DNA from: GCA-2746795 sp963747345
GTDB taxonomy: Bacteria > Chloroflexota > Anaerolineae > Promineifilales > Promineifilaceae
Direction: 5' to 3'
Assembly: GCA_963747345.1 (NCBI GenBank)
Contig: CAVVFA010000001.1
Span: forward strand, 930,001-994,000
Length of the DNA: 64,000 bases
The position numbers were made by a program, and so were the translations under genes. Positions 1 through 8,650 of the stretch are shown here, one piece after another. The first letter of the stretch is position 1, and each line of letters starts with the position of its first letter. Under the pieces are notes generated by a model. That model worked only from the letters and a program-made list of their open reading frames with translations, did not search any database and was not told where the DNA came from.

Positions 1-1459
1 CCGTAGCGATAACTGCGCGTATCCATGCCGTCGGAAAGCACGACCATCGCATTGGTCATGGCAGATTGATTGGTGCGTTCGATGCTGCCCGCCCCATCCC
101 CAATGGCATCAAAGAGGGTCGTATCGCCGGTAGCGTCCAGACTCGTAATGGCGTTGATGATTTTCTGCCGATTGGGGCCAACTTGTACCCCTTCGACAAG
201 CAATTCCGGCTCAGTGCTGAAGGCGATGAGGGTGAGTTGATCTTCGTCGCCCATTTGCTCGATGAATTGCACGGCGGCGTTGCGCATGTTGTCCATTTTG
301 CCGCCGCGCATACTGCCGGAGGTATCTAGCAGCATGACGAGATTGACGTCTTTTCGGGCGGTTTGCCATAAATCTTGCACGGCGTAGAGAGCGGCCACGT
401 TTGGCTCGTTGAACAGGATTTCTGGCTGGCTTAAATCAACGCCAAATTCTTCAGTTAAGGGTGATCCGATAGGTGTGTTTGCATTGACAGGGCGCAGGGC
501 GAAGGTAACGGCCGTTTCCTGCCCCGCATCGCTCAATAAATAATCCCGAAACAACTCAGCCGCCTCTTGCGTCTCGCTGTCTGCGTTTTTGTCGATACAG
601 GCTGGATGCGTCGCCATAAACGTGCCTTCCAGCGGATAAATCGGCACAATCGCTCGCTGCCTGCGCCGTTGCCATATACCACATCGTTTTCATACATGAC
701 CGCCGCGCCCAGATAACTGGCGCCTCGTTCGCGCATGTTGCCGCTCAGACTAGCTGTCGAGTTGGCAAAGGAGGAAACCGCGCTTTCAAATGCGCCCACC
801 GAAGCTTGCACAACCGGCTCCTGAATGTCGGCGGCGGTGACGGCAGCGGTCTTGGCCTGGGCTGACTGCACCAGCGCCAGCAGCGTGCCTGCGCCTGCCC
901 CGGAGAGGCCGGGATGCGGATGGCTCAAGCGCAGTTCTTCGCCGTATTCGCCGCCCGTGTAATATTGGTACGCTGTCGGGTCTTGCGCCAGACTGCCTAC
1001 ATCCAGCCAGCCCAGCGGAAACCCGGGCCAGCCCAACGATTCTGCCAATTCTCGCCACATGCCAATGACCAGGGGACTTTGTGCCACGCTCTCGCAGTTG
1101 GCCTGATAGCTGCTGATGCCTTGTTCCGCCGCCAGATTCACCCACACGGGGCTGTCGGGAATCCAGAGAGCAGGCTGGCTAATACCAGCACTCATGTCGG
1201 TGACTTGCTGGCCTGATTCGACGCCGTGTACCATCATATAGACGGGTGTCTCGCTGCTGGTGGTGGGGTTTGTGGCGTTGAATTCGGTAACGGCCGTTTG
1301 CAACCACGGCTCCAAACTGGTATTAGCAACCACATCCACGATAAGCGCGTCATCAGGAATGCCATCGTCGGCCACTTCGCCCATCTGGCAGGCCAACGCC
1401 GTTAGTCCTAATAAACCAACCAATAGCCAGACAATGCGCGTATTTTTAAGAAGAGTCAT
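1..1459 (-). CDS. Exported solute-binding/VWA domain lipoprotein (3' end outside window, frameshifted)
   Basis: The start at 1459 has a GGAG ribosome-binding site about 7 bases upstream. The first 24 residues are a hydrophobic signal ending in LTALAC, a lipoprotein-like site. Residues about 35-260 resemble a periplasmic solute-binding domain of the kind that precedes VWA domains. Near position 655 the frame breaks by one base; the next frame continues as IVPIYPLEGTFMATHP and then a VWA domain with a MIDAS motif DTSGS near position 320 and a second conserved stretch VVLSDGMDT near the window edge. The C-terminus is missing. VWA domains with MIDAS bind protein partners through a metal ion. The role is unknown; the next gene upstream is a related exported binding protein, so the two may act together at the cell surface. 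The break may be a sequencing error, since the downstream frame is otherwise clean. Confidence 0.8.
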
Positions 1460-1608
1460 GTTTTGCTCCGTATTTCATCATTTACCTCGACGAGCCTTCC
1501 GTCCATCAAGCCTAAGCTTCAATCCACCTGGATTACGTGCTGAGCGTGGTGGAAATCGTCAATCGTCAAACTGTATAGGTGGTTGTCAAAATTCAGGCGT
1601 AGCGGCGG

Positions 1609-1667
1609 CTGAGCCTGTCGAAGCCAAAGCGGTGCGAGCGACCCGCCTCCGCCTTCGACAAGCTCAG
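1609..1667. repeat. TCGAAG-type inverted repeat between genes
   Basis: Arms at 1609-1623 and 1653-1667 (CTGAGCCTGTCGAAG and CTTCGACAAGCTCAG) pair with one mismatch and enclose about 30 bases. The same arm sequence recurs at 57697-57785 and 58798-58833, and in weaker form at 45041. The 243-base gap 1460-1702 holds this repeat and nothing else I can name. It could fold as a terminator-like hairpin after the gene ending at 1703. Confidence 0.7.
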
Positions 1668-1702
1668 GCTGCGGCTACTTGTATGGTTACCTGCCTTCAT
1701 CC

Positions 1703-3354
1703 TTACCGTCCTACCGTGACCAGCGTCAATTCCACATAGCGGTCTTCGGCCATGACATTGGGGTCATCGGTGTTGCGATTGGTCTTCCGGCGGCAGTGCC
1801 GCTTCCACAATGAAGCGAGCCGGATCCATGCCTTCAGACACCAGATAATCCACGACTGATTGAGCGCGGCCTTCGGCAACTTCCAGAATGTCGGCTTCTG
1901 TATAAGGCGGGGTATTGGCTGGCCATGCCGACGAGCCTTTCACTTTCAAGAACAGGCCAACGGATTGGGACAGGGTGGGCACGACACAGTTATTCAAAAT
2001 GCGGCGCGATTCCAGCGTTAGTTCAGTCGATTCCGGCAAAAAGGTGAAGGTGCGGCAAGGGAGTACCGCCAGGGTGGCTGAATCAGCGCTGGTGACGGCG
2101 CTCAAATCCAGGTTTGGCGAAATGGAGAAGGTATCGTTTACCGGATTGCCGCTGGCTTGCAAGCTGGCCTGTTCAGCGGCACGTAAGACGAAGCCGGTAT
2201 TGACGAGTTCTTCCACGTTGTCATTTGGCACAGGCACATCGGAAGCCGCCCAAACGCGGCGGGCAATATTCAAACGGTTGACGATGGGGCGGGTATCGCG
2301 CATGACAAAGGCGTTGTCGCCGAGGTCGGCTTGAGCCACACTTTCCAGCCAGGCATTAAAGTCGTCGGAGGCCGTTTCTGGATAGACGAAGCTCCAGTCG
2401 TTATGACCCCAGGCGGCAATTTGAGAAGCGGCCGTGTCGAAGTCAGACGTTTGTGCTTTCAGCGTATCAAACCAGGCGTTGTGGAAATTTTGCACCAGGT
2501 CGGCTTCGTTTTGGATGGAGTCGTGGGAGGTGACAATCACATCCATGACAATGCGTAGCTGGTTGGAACTGAGCAGCGATTGACCGCCACTTGCTTCGGC
2601 GTCGTAGATGTCGGGTTCCCAGCCAGCGACCACATCTGCCTGACCTTCGTTGAAGACGGCAACGGCATCGGCGACGCTGTCTTGCGGCACGAGTGTCACT
2701 TGAGAGCGCGGGCTGAGTTGGGCGATGGACAGCACGTAGTAGACAAAATATTCACCGACGCTGTCCTGCGCGAAGGCGATGCGTTTGCCTTGGATGTCGT
2801 TGATGGTTTCGACATTGCGACCCCAGAGTTGGTCGGCACCGGCGCTTTCATCGACGATGGCGGTGATAACACCAGGGCTTTTCAGGGCTACGGAGTCCAG
2901 GGTGGTGAGCAAGCAGTCCCATTGGCCGGATTCAAGCAGCGCGGTGCGCTGTTCTTCGGTGATGTCGTAGTCGGGATTTTCATCGAGGAAGAAGGGCACG
3001 ATGCCCAGGTGGAAGCCATGCTCGATGTCTTTGCCCGACATTTGCATTTGTTGCAGGGTGAAGTAGCTGCCAAAGGCGTCTGCGCCACAGATGTAGGTGG
3101 GCAGGTTGGCGTTGGCCTCGCGGTTTGGTCCCCAAATGGGTTCGGGGGAGTCTAAATTGGTGATGGCGGTTGCGATTTCACCATTGCTTGTATTGGCTGA
3201 AACGGCCGTTGGTTCGGCTAGCCGGTTCGGGGGTGGGGTCGGCGCTGGTCATGCCGGAGATGATGGTGAAGGCACCGAAGCCACACGCGGCGAGTACGGC
3301 TATGCCGACGATGACGACGAAGATGATACGTGTACGATCCATTTGCATGTTTGG
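1703..3354 (-). CDS. NMT1/NrtA-like solute-binding protein fused to an OmpA-like C-terminus (two frameshifts)
   Basis: I take the start at 3354 (ATG with AGGAG upstream). The N-terminus has one hydrophobic segment, residues about 7-28, containing VLAAC and so possibly a lipoprotein signal, then a Pro/Thr-rich linker. The frame breaks near 3230 at a run of five C on the coding strand, then continues through a type-2 solute-binding domain with features of NMT1/TauA proteins: the stretch after GKRIAFAQDS, and VVAGWEPDI. After that come a linker and an OmpA-like region (LPESTELTLESRRILNN, later EGRAQSVVDYLVSEG). A second break near 1785 restores the typical OmpA ending RYVELTLVTVGR and a stop at 1703. 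OmpA-like domains usually bind cell-wall peptidoglycan, so the protein is probably an exported sensor or binding protein tethered to the wall. The substrate is unknown. Confidence 0.75.
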
Positions 3355-3486
3355 TCTCCTGTTTAAATGATGAGGGATGAATGATGAAGGATGAATTTGT
3401 TCGTAAATCCTTCTTGTTCCCCCGCATATGTGGGTGTATATGTTAAAATTTTAATATTTCACCCTGTATCTATGGGTATTTACGTT

Positions 3487-5034
3487 TTAGATGGTGGCAA
3501 AGTTGCAAGGTTGCAAAGTGGCAGGGTGTTGATGCATCGAGCTTACTTTGCCGCTTTGCAACTCTGCAACTTTGTTTAACTGATAGCCGAGATTGCTGAG
3601 TACGTCGGCTGCGGTTTGGCTGGGGAGGATGGTGAATTGATAACGGCCACTTCGGCTCGACTCAGTGCTGGCGTTATCCTCCCTGTCTATTATCAACTCC
3701 ATTGCCTCTGGGACGACGCAATGTTTACTGCCGCCAGCCCCGCCCAGCATTTCCTGGTACGCGCCAATCGAAAAGAAGCCGACGTACAATTCCTCTGTTT
3801 CTACGGGCAGGTAGAGCGGCGAGTGGCTGGGTTTGGGCGGATAGAGATCGTCGCTGTCGCAGGTGATGCCGCCGAGCCGCACTTGTTGAAAGGGCTTGTC
3901 CAGATGCGTCAGCGGCAGCACGATGAAATGTTCGCTGAGCGCCCAACTGTCGGGGAACGAACTCATAATCGAGCCATCAATAATATACCAGGGATGTTCG
4001 GAGTTGTTGTCTTTGGCGGTGATGATTTTGAAGAGATGAGCGCCGTGTTCAGACGTGGTGTAGCGGCCAAATTCGCCCATGACATCGGGTTCTGGCACGT
4101 TGTAGCGGGCGCAGGTTTCTTTGAGAGTGGTAAGCAGCAAACGCACGAAGGTGTGATAGTCGAAATCGAAATCGAGGGTCATGGCGACGGGCATACCGCC
4201 GCCAAAGTTGAAGATGCTGAGGCTGGGATGGCGCTGGCGCAGTTGGGCATATAGCTCAATGCCCGGTTTGAGATAGCTGACAAACGCCTCTTTATCGGTG
4301 AGCTGACTGCCGACCATGTTATGGAATAGTTTGAGGGTGAGATTGGGGGCGGCCTGGATGTAGTCGGCGGCTTTCCACAGGCTTTTGCTGTCGAGGCCGA
4401 AGCGGGAGTTGGCATCATCCATTTCTTGCAGGCTGGTATTGTGGCCGTAGCTTTTAGCACGGAGTCCTACGTCAAAGGTTTTGCCGCTGTTGAGAAGGTC
4501 GGGGATTTCGGCCAAATCTTCGATGACGGGGATGAGATTGGCGTGGTCGTTTTTCAGGCTTAGGAGGTTGGCGGCATATTGCCCGCCGCTCGGTTTGAAG
4601 CCGTTGCAGATGATCATACGCTCAGGCGGGAGCAGACCGCGTTGGATCATGATGCGGGCGATGTCCACGTCGAAGGCGGAGGACATTTCATGGTGCGCCC
4701 CGGCGCCGAGGGTGGTGCGAATGACTTCTTCGGCGGCGTTGGCTTTGGAGGCGTAGGTATAGTGGAAACGGCCGTTATACCCCATCTCCGCACTCACCTC
4801 TGCAAATACTCGGTTCATGAAGGCGATTTGGCGACCAATGAGCGGCAGGTAGACGATTTCCAGCGGGCTGGGCATGATGTGGCTGAAGCCTTGCTGGTCG
4901 CCTTCGAGGAAAAGGTTGGCGAGGTCGAGGTCTTCAAAGTGTAAACGGCCGTTTTTGGCCTGTAGGTAGCGGTTGAACTGATGCGCTTCGGGAACGGGTT
5001 CACTGCTTTCCCAGCCGATGATGGGGTGGTTCAT
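3487..5034 (-). CDS. speA: PLP-dependent arginine decarboxylase-type enzyme
   Basis: This is a fold-III PLP decarboxylase of the biosynthetic arginine decarboxylase group. The PLP lysine is in YASKANA near residue 90; a glycine-rich phosphate loop FNFGGGMP lies mid-protein; GEFGRYTTSEHG and the active-site cysteine motif CDSDD follow. The expected reaction is arginine to agmatine, the first step of polyamine synthesis, but ornithine or diaminopimelate specificity cannot be excluded. I chose the start at 5034 (MNHPIIGW) over one at 5070 because AGGAGAT lies 7 bases upstream. The last 25 or so residues look unlike the enzyme family: they are read from a dispersed GCAAAGTTGC inverted repeat (3498-3574), which appears to have extended the C-terminus. 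The gene stands alone, 145 bases after the McrC-like gene. Confidence 0.8.
   Translation of the reverse strand: MNHPIIGWESSEPVPEAHQFNRYLQAKNGRLHFEDLDLANLFLEGDQQGFSHIMPSPLEIVYLPLIGRQIAFMNRVFAEVSAEMGYNGRFHYTYASKANAAEEVIRTTLGAGAHHEMSSAFDVDIARIMIQRGLLPPERMIICNGFKPSGGQYAANLLSLKNDHANLIPVIEDLAEIPDLLNSGKTFDVGLRAKSYGHNTSLQEMDDANSRFGLDSKSLWKAADYIQAAPNLTLKLFHNMVGSQLTDKEAFVSYLKPGIELYAQLRQRHPSLSIFNFGGGMPVAMTLDFDFDYHTFVRLLLTTLKETCARYNVPEPDVMGEFGRYTTSEHGAHLFKIITAKDNNSEHPWYIIDGSIMSSFPDSWALSEHFIVLPLTHLDKPFQQVRLGGITCDSDDLYPPKPSHSPLYLPVETEELYVGFFSIGAYQEMLGGAGGSKHCVVPEAMELIIDREDNASTESSRSGRYQFTILPSQTAADVLSNLGYQLNKVAELQSGKVSSMHQHPATLQPCNFATI
3498..3574. repeat. GCAAAGTTGC inverted repeat overlapping the 3' end of speA
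   Basis: Two 21-base arms, 3498-3518 and 3554-3574, pair with two mismatches. Fragments of the same sequence family occur at about 58427-58457 (GTGGCAAAGTGGCAGAGTGG) and 59447-59475. At all three places it touches the end or beginning of a gene. It could act as a terminator hairpin for speA. Confidence 0.7.
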
Positions 5035-5120
5035 GGATTTATCTCCTGAATTTATCTCACGCAGAGGCACTAAGGCGCAGAGAAAATCTTTGTTACTTGG
5101 CGTGCGTGTTTCCTGTCCTG

Positions 5121-5140
5121 AAATGCATTATAGTGCATTT
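5121..5140 (-). promoter_or_regulatory. Possible -10 element inside a palindrome upstream of speA
   Basis: The 20 bases form a palindrome with AAATGCA/TGCATTT arms around a TATAAT read on the minus strand (5127-5132). No convincing -35 is visible at 17 bases. The site is 87 bases from the speA start, so it could be a promoter overlapped by an operator. Confidence 0.4.
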
Positions 5141-5179
5141 TGGGGGGTTGGTGCATGAGATGAGTTGAACGGCCGTTTG

Positions 5180-6373
5180 TTAACTGATTGACAGCGCGTT
5201 TTGCAGGAACTGTTGGCCAGCGGCCTCTAAGTCTGTGTCGAGGGAGAAGGTGAGGCTGCGGATGTGGAGGTCGTCGAGCCAGATGTCGAGAGGGCGTGGT
5301 AGAGGCTCTGGGTAAATGAGGATGGCTTCGTGGCAGTTTTTGGCTTTGGCGTAGGTGACAATTTGGCTGATGTCGGCCTGACTGGGTTTGATGGGGGTTT
5401 TGTATTTGGTGTCGAGGATGGTGTGGGGGTTCCCGTTTTTGTCGTACAGCACCATGTCGATTTGTAGTTGCAGGTCGCGGTTGGCTCCGATGTGGACGAG
5501 TTCTTGGGCTTTGAGCTGCCACGGCGACGGCAGGTTTTGGCGCAGCCATGCCGCGACAAACTGTTCAAAGAGGGTTGCCATGTTGATGAGAAACGGTTGG
5601 ATGGCATGGTCGCCGCTTTGGTGACTGGGGCCGGTGTGGGCCAGGAAAAAGCGACAGAGGGCGTGCAGGGGTTGGTAATCTTGGTTGAGGCGGGTGTAGA
5701 AACGGCCGTTACAATCCCCAGGTTCAAACTCTGCAAACGAAACCACCCCTTGCAGCGACCGATAGGCTTGACGAACGGCCGTTTGCGCGGTTTCCTGGCA
5801 GCGACGAGAGCGCAAAATTTGTTCAAGGGTGTAGGCGAGGATTTGGTTGTCGGGCAGGTCGGGGGTGTGGATGTGGTGGGTGCAGGTAACGGCCGTTTGT
5901 GGCGGCTGAGGTAGTTGGCTGATGCGTCCGCGAATGTAAGGCAGGGCTTCCGTTTGCGGCAGATACGCCTGATGGAACCCTTGCCGACTGCGATGCAGCA
6001 CCATTTTGGCGAGAATGACAGCCAATCCCTCGTAAAATTCGCGTAGCGACTTAACTTGTACCAACTCATCTTGCCAGAAAATATCGGGCAGGCGGTAGGC
6101 GGTTTGCCACATGCGAAAGAGGTTGTGCAGGCTCACTTTGGGCAGGAGGGAAAGGTGCAGATCAGACGAGGCGGGTATCCAGCCAACCCATCCTTGCGGC
6201 GTTAGCCGGTAACGGCCGTTTGTGCGTGGACTGGGAAACTGGACTTCGAGTTTGCCCCCGTTTTGGTCGTAATGGTGATAGAGATGGGTGAAAACGGCCG
6301 TTGGGAACGATTCCGGTGATAAGTCAGTCGGTTGATATTCGGTGAGGTGGATAACTTGCGGTGAAAGAGACAT
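5180..6373 (-). CDS. McrC-like nuclease component, no McrB partner in window
   Basis: The protein matches the McrBC 5-methylcytosine restriction subunit C family in layout: an N-terminal beta-rich region (residues 1-110), a helical middle, and a C-terminal PD-(D/E)XK-type nuclease core with a D in LQIDMVLYD followed by DTKYKTP. In Escherichia coli McrC needs the GTPase McrB to cut methylated DNA. None of the neighbouring genes is McrB-like, so this is either a stand-alone McrC homologue or has a partner elsewhere. I start it at 6373 (MSLSPQV), 17 bases after the stop of the upstream kinase; a longer frame to 6439 would overlap that kinase. The ribosome-binding site is weak, suggesting translation coupled to the kinase gene. 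Confidence 0.75.
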   Translation of the reverse strand: MSLSPQVIHLTEYQPTDLSPESFPTAVFTHLYHHYDQNGGKLEVQFPSPRTNGRYRLTPQGWVGWIPASSDLHLSLLPKVSLHNLFRMWQTAYRLPDIFWQDELVQVKSLREFYEGLAVILAKMVLHRSRQGFHQAYLPQTEALPYIRGRISQLPQPPQTAVTCTHHIHTPDLPDNQILAYTLEQILRSRRCQETAQTAVRQAYRSLQGVVSFAEFEPGDCNGRFYTRLNQDYQPLHALCRFFLAHTGPSHQSGDHAIQPFLINMATLFEQFVAAWLRQNLPSPWQLKAQELVHIGANRDLQLQIDMVLYDKNGNPHTILDTKYKTPIKPSQADISQIVTYAKAKNCHEAILIYPEPLPRPLDIWLDDLHIRSLTFSLDTDLEAAGQQFLQNALSIS

Positions 6374-6389
6374 CGGTTGGTGCGGGGGA

Positions 6390-7847
6390 TTACTCGTGGG
6401 GCAAACAAAACCAGAAGGTACTGCCTTTGCCAAGCTCACTCTCTACGCCGACTTTACCGCCACACTTTTCAACGATACGGCGCACGATAGACAGGCCAAC
6501 CCCCTCGCCTCTGGCGCGTGTCTGATGCAATCTTGTATGGGGTTTGAATAGCTTCTTTTGGTCTACTTTAGAAATGCCTTCGCCATTATCTTTAACCCAA
6601 TACCGAACCATGCCATCTTTGCAGGTGTCTGCCCCAAGAACTAAGACAGGGGGTTCACCGCCATATTTGAGACCGTTGCTGAGGTAATTGACCCACACTT
6701 CCTCAATCCAGGAGGTATAACCCAGTGCTTGAGGCCATGAATCAGGGTTCTGAATATCAGCTCCATACTCGGTTATTTCAAATGTGAGCCGCTTTTTCGC
6801 TTCTGATACGATGCGCACCATATCCAAAGGAACTGTTTGAATGTCGCTCCGATCCACACTGGCGAGCAGCAGGATTTCGCTGAGCACATTGTTCATTTTA
6901 TGGCTGCTTTGCAACACTCGCTTAAGTGCCAACTGTGCTTGTTCATCCATGTCGTCTGCCCAATTCATTTGAATGAAACTGCTGTAGCCGACGATTTGAC
7001 CCAGTAAGCCTTGCACTTGATGGGCAACCGTGTGGGCAAATTCATCCAATTCAGCATTGCGCCGCTGTAATTCTATTGCTTGTTGCGTCAGTTTTGCTTT
7101 GGCTTGCACATGGTCGGTAATATCGCGTAAGGACACCTGACGAGATGGTTCCCCTTGCCACTCAATTTCTGTGAAGCGGGTCTCGACAACGGCCGTTTGC
7201 CCATCTTTCCGATACACATCAAATTTTGCAGTCTCATTTGAGTCAGTAGGTAGCCCTAATGGTTGTCCGATAAGGTCGTCTAGTGTCCGGTCTAAAATTT
7301 GTTCAGCGGCCGGATTTACAAAATTTACGATATTATCTTGGCTGACAATAATGATGCCGTCGGCGTTGTTATCAATGATTTTACGGCGATACGCTTCACT
7401 GAATTCCAATGCTTTTGTTTTTTGCTGAAGTTCGGTCGTCAGGTTTTCGCGCTCAATGGCATACCGAATAGAGCGCTCTAAAATATCGCTTTCAATCGTC
7501 CCTTTAACCAAGTAATCTTGAGCACCCAACTGCATGGCTTTTACCGCGACATTTTCATCATCCAGGCCGCTCAATACAACGATAGGGATATTGGCTGCCA
7601 TTTCTTTGATTTTTTCAAACGTATCCGTCCCATGGCTATCAGGCAGGGATAAATCCAACAAAATAATATCCAGACTCATCTGTGCCAGATAGGCCAGTCC
7701 TGCTTCCAAACGATTGACGTGAAGCACCTCGAATTTAGGCGGCAACTTAGCCTCCCGTGCCTTGTCATCGGCTAGAAGCAAGCGGATGAGATGGGCATCT
7801 GCGGGGTTATCTTCGATGAGTAGAACTTTTATCGGTGTGTTTGACAT
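6390..7847 (-). CDS. REC-PAS-histidine kinase
   Basis: A soluble hybrid sensor of 485 residues. An N-terminal receiver domain (about 1-125) has the acidic pair in LIEDN, phospho-acceptor D in LLDLSLPD and the lysine in YLVKG. A PAS domain follows (about 150-265, VNPAAEQILDR), then a dimerisation helix whose phospho-histidine sits in EFAHTVAHQVQG, and a HATPase domain with DNGEGI and GEGVGLSIV boxes. The receiver-first order is typical of kinases that take a phosphoryl group from another kinase and pass it on. The CheY-like gene lies 36 bases upstream and the GAF kinase beyond it, all on the same strand, so the three probably form one relay. No membrane segment is present. Confidence 0.88.
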   Translation of the reverse strand: MSNTPIKVLLIEDNPADAHLIRLLLADDKAREAKLPPKFEVLHVNRLEAGLAYLAQMSLDIILLDLSLPDSHGTDTFEKIKEMAANIPIVVLSGLDDENVAVKAMQLGAQDYLVKGTIESDILERSIRYAIERENLTTELQQKTKALEFSEAYRRKIIDNNADGIIIVSQDNIVNFVNPAAEQILDRTLDDLIGQPLGLPTDSNETAKFDVYRKDGQTAVVETRFTEIEWQGEPSRQVSLRDITDHVQAKAKLTQQAIELQRRNAELDEFAHTVAHQVQGLLGQIVGYSSFIQMNWADDMDEQAQLALKRVLQSSHKMNNVLSEILLLASVDRSDIQTVPLDMVRIVSEAKKRLTFEITEYGADIQNPDSWPQALGYTSWIEEVWVNYLSNGLKYGGEPPVLVLGADTCKDGMVRYWVKDNGEGISKVDQKKLFKPHTRLHQTRARGEGVGLSIVRRIVEKCGGKVGVESELGKGSTFWFCLPHE

Positions 7848-7860
7848 GGTTTGGTGGTAG

Positions 7861-7879
7861 AAAAAAGGCTCGCAGCCTT
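7861..7879 (-). terminator. Short intrinsic terminator between response regulator and kinase
   Basis: On the minus strand AAGGCT-GCG-AGCCTT forms a six-pair hairpin followed by a run of T (7861-7866). It would only partly stop transcription from the upstream regulator. Confidence 0.5.
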
Positions 7880-7883
7880 TGTA

Positions 7884-8327
7884 TTAGTTTGTATGATGGG
7901 GTAGCTGTACCACACTTAGCCAAAATGTTTCAATACTTTTGACGACATCCAAAAATTCATCTAAATCGGCTGGTTTGGTGATAAAACAGTTTGCATGATG
8001 GTTATAAGTATGAGCAATATCTTCTTCTTCGCTAGATGTGGTGAGGATGACAACGGGAATTTGTTTATACTTAGAGGATTGCTTAATGAGCGCTAAAACT
8101 TCACGACCATCTTTTTTGGGCAAATTCAAATCCAACAAAATCATATCTGGACGAGGAACATTGGCGAATCGTCCGGTTTGCTCTAAGTAGGCCATTGCTT
8201 CAGCCCCATCCCGTACTATATGTAGCTGATTGGGTATTCTCGTTGTTTTGAATGCTTCTTGTGTTAGACGAACGTCTGCTGGATTATCTTCTACCAGTAG
8301 GATGTTGATAGATTTGTCTGTAATCAT
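7884..8327 (-). CDS. CheY-like response regulator (single receiver domain)
   Basis: The 147-residue protein is a lone receiver domain: LLVEDNPAD at the N-terminus, phospho-acceptor D in LLDLNLPKKDG, TTSSEE in place of the conserved Thr region, and lysine in FITKPADLDEF. Its spacing matches the Rcp1 type that pairs with phytochrome- or GAF-containing kinases, and such a kinase lies directly upstream at 8651-10537. It has no output domain, so it probably acts as a phosphorelay intermediate or by protein contact. Confidence 0.9.
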   Translation of the reverse strand: MITDKSINILLVEDNPADVRLTQEAFKTTRIPNQLHIVRDGAEAMAYLEQTGRFANVPRPDMILLDLNLPKKDGREVLALIKQSSKYKQIPVVILTTSSEEEDIAHTYNHHANCFITKPADLDEFLDVVKSIETFWLSVVQLPHHTN

Positions 8328-8650
8328 TCTCAGTTACCGCCTTCTAAATTGTTGAATAAGTGACTCGAAATTTCTGATGAGCACTGAGCTTCTTGGCAAA
8401 TTCAAGTACCATTTGCCGAAGGGAAAGGTGGTCTTGGTACATACACCGCTTTGGTTTCGCCAGGACGTTCGGCGAGCTCAGTCGAGCCGCTCAGCCACCG
8501 TTGGTTTCGTAAAGTGCAAAATAGTTTTAGGTAAAAGCGGGAAAGTTTTTGGAAATAAAATTGTGCAAAACCCGCTTTTCCTTGAAGGAAACCACAATTT
8601 TGCGTGTTGGTAATTTTAAGAACTTTTTGTGGTTTACCTATTACTGTGTA
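8328..8650. other. 323-base gap without a convincing gene
   Basis: A 78-codon frame at 8377-8613 resembles no family and lies across repeat sequence, so I do not call it. The gap holds a TCGAG/GAGCTC-rich patch at 8466-8510 and, at 8528-8640, an element with matching ends listed separately. Confidence 0.6.
8528..8640. repeat. Hairpin element with 86-base internal insert
   Basis: The ends 8528-8541 (TAGGTAAAAGCGGG) and 8628-8640 (TGTGGTTTACCTA) together match, without mismatch, the reverse complement of the compact 27-base hairpin at 16516-16542. Here the two halves are separated by 86 bases (8542-8627) that are themselves rich in inverted repeats (AAATTGTG/CACAATTT and AAAAGCGGG/CCCGCTTTT). 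Confidence 0.75.

Noticed and set aside
2331..3155. Long plus-strand frames opposite the SBP-OmpA gene
   Set aside because: They are antisense to conserved coding sequence and have no family resemblance.
5227..6069. 280-codon minus-strand frame within the McrC-like gene
   Set aside because: It is the shifted frame of the McrC-like gene, with an Ser/Thr/Pro/Lys-biased composition typical of a shadow frame.
8377..8613. 78-codon plus-strand frame in the 8.3-8.65 kb gap
   Set aside because: It crosses the repeat element, resembles no protein family and has no ribosome-binding site.
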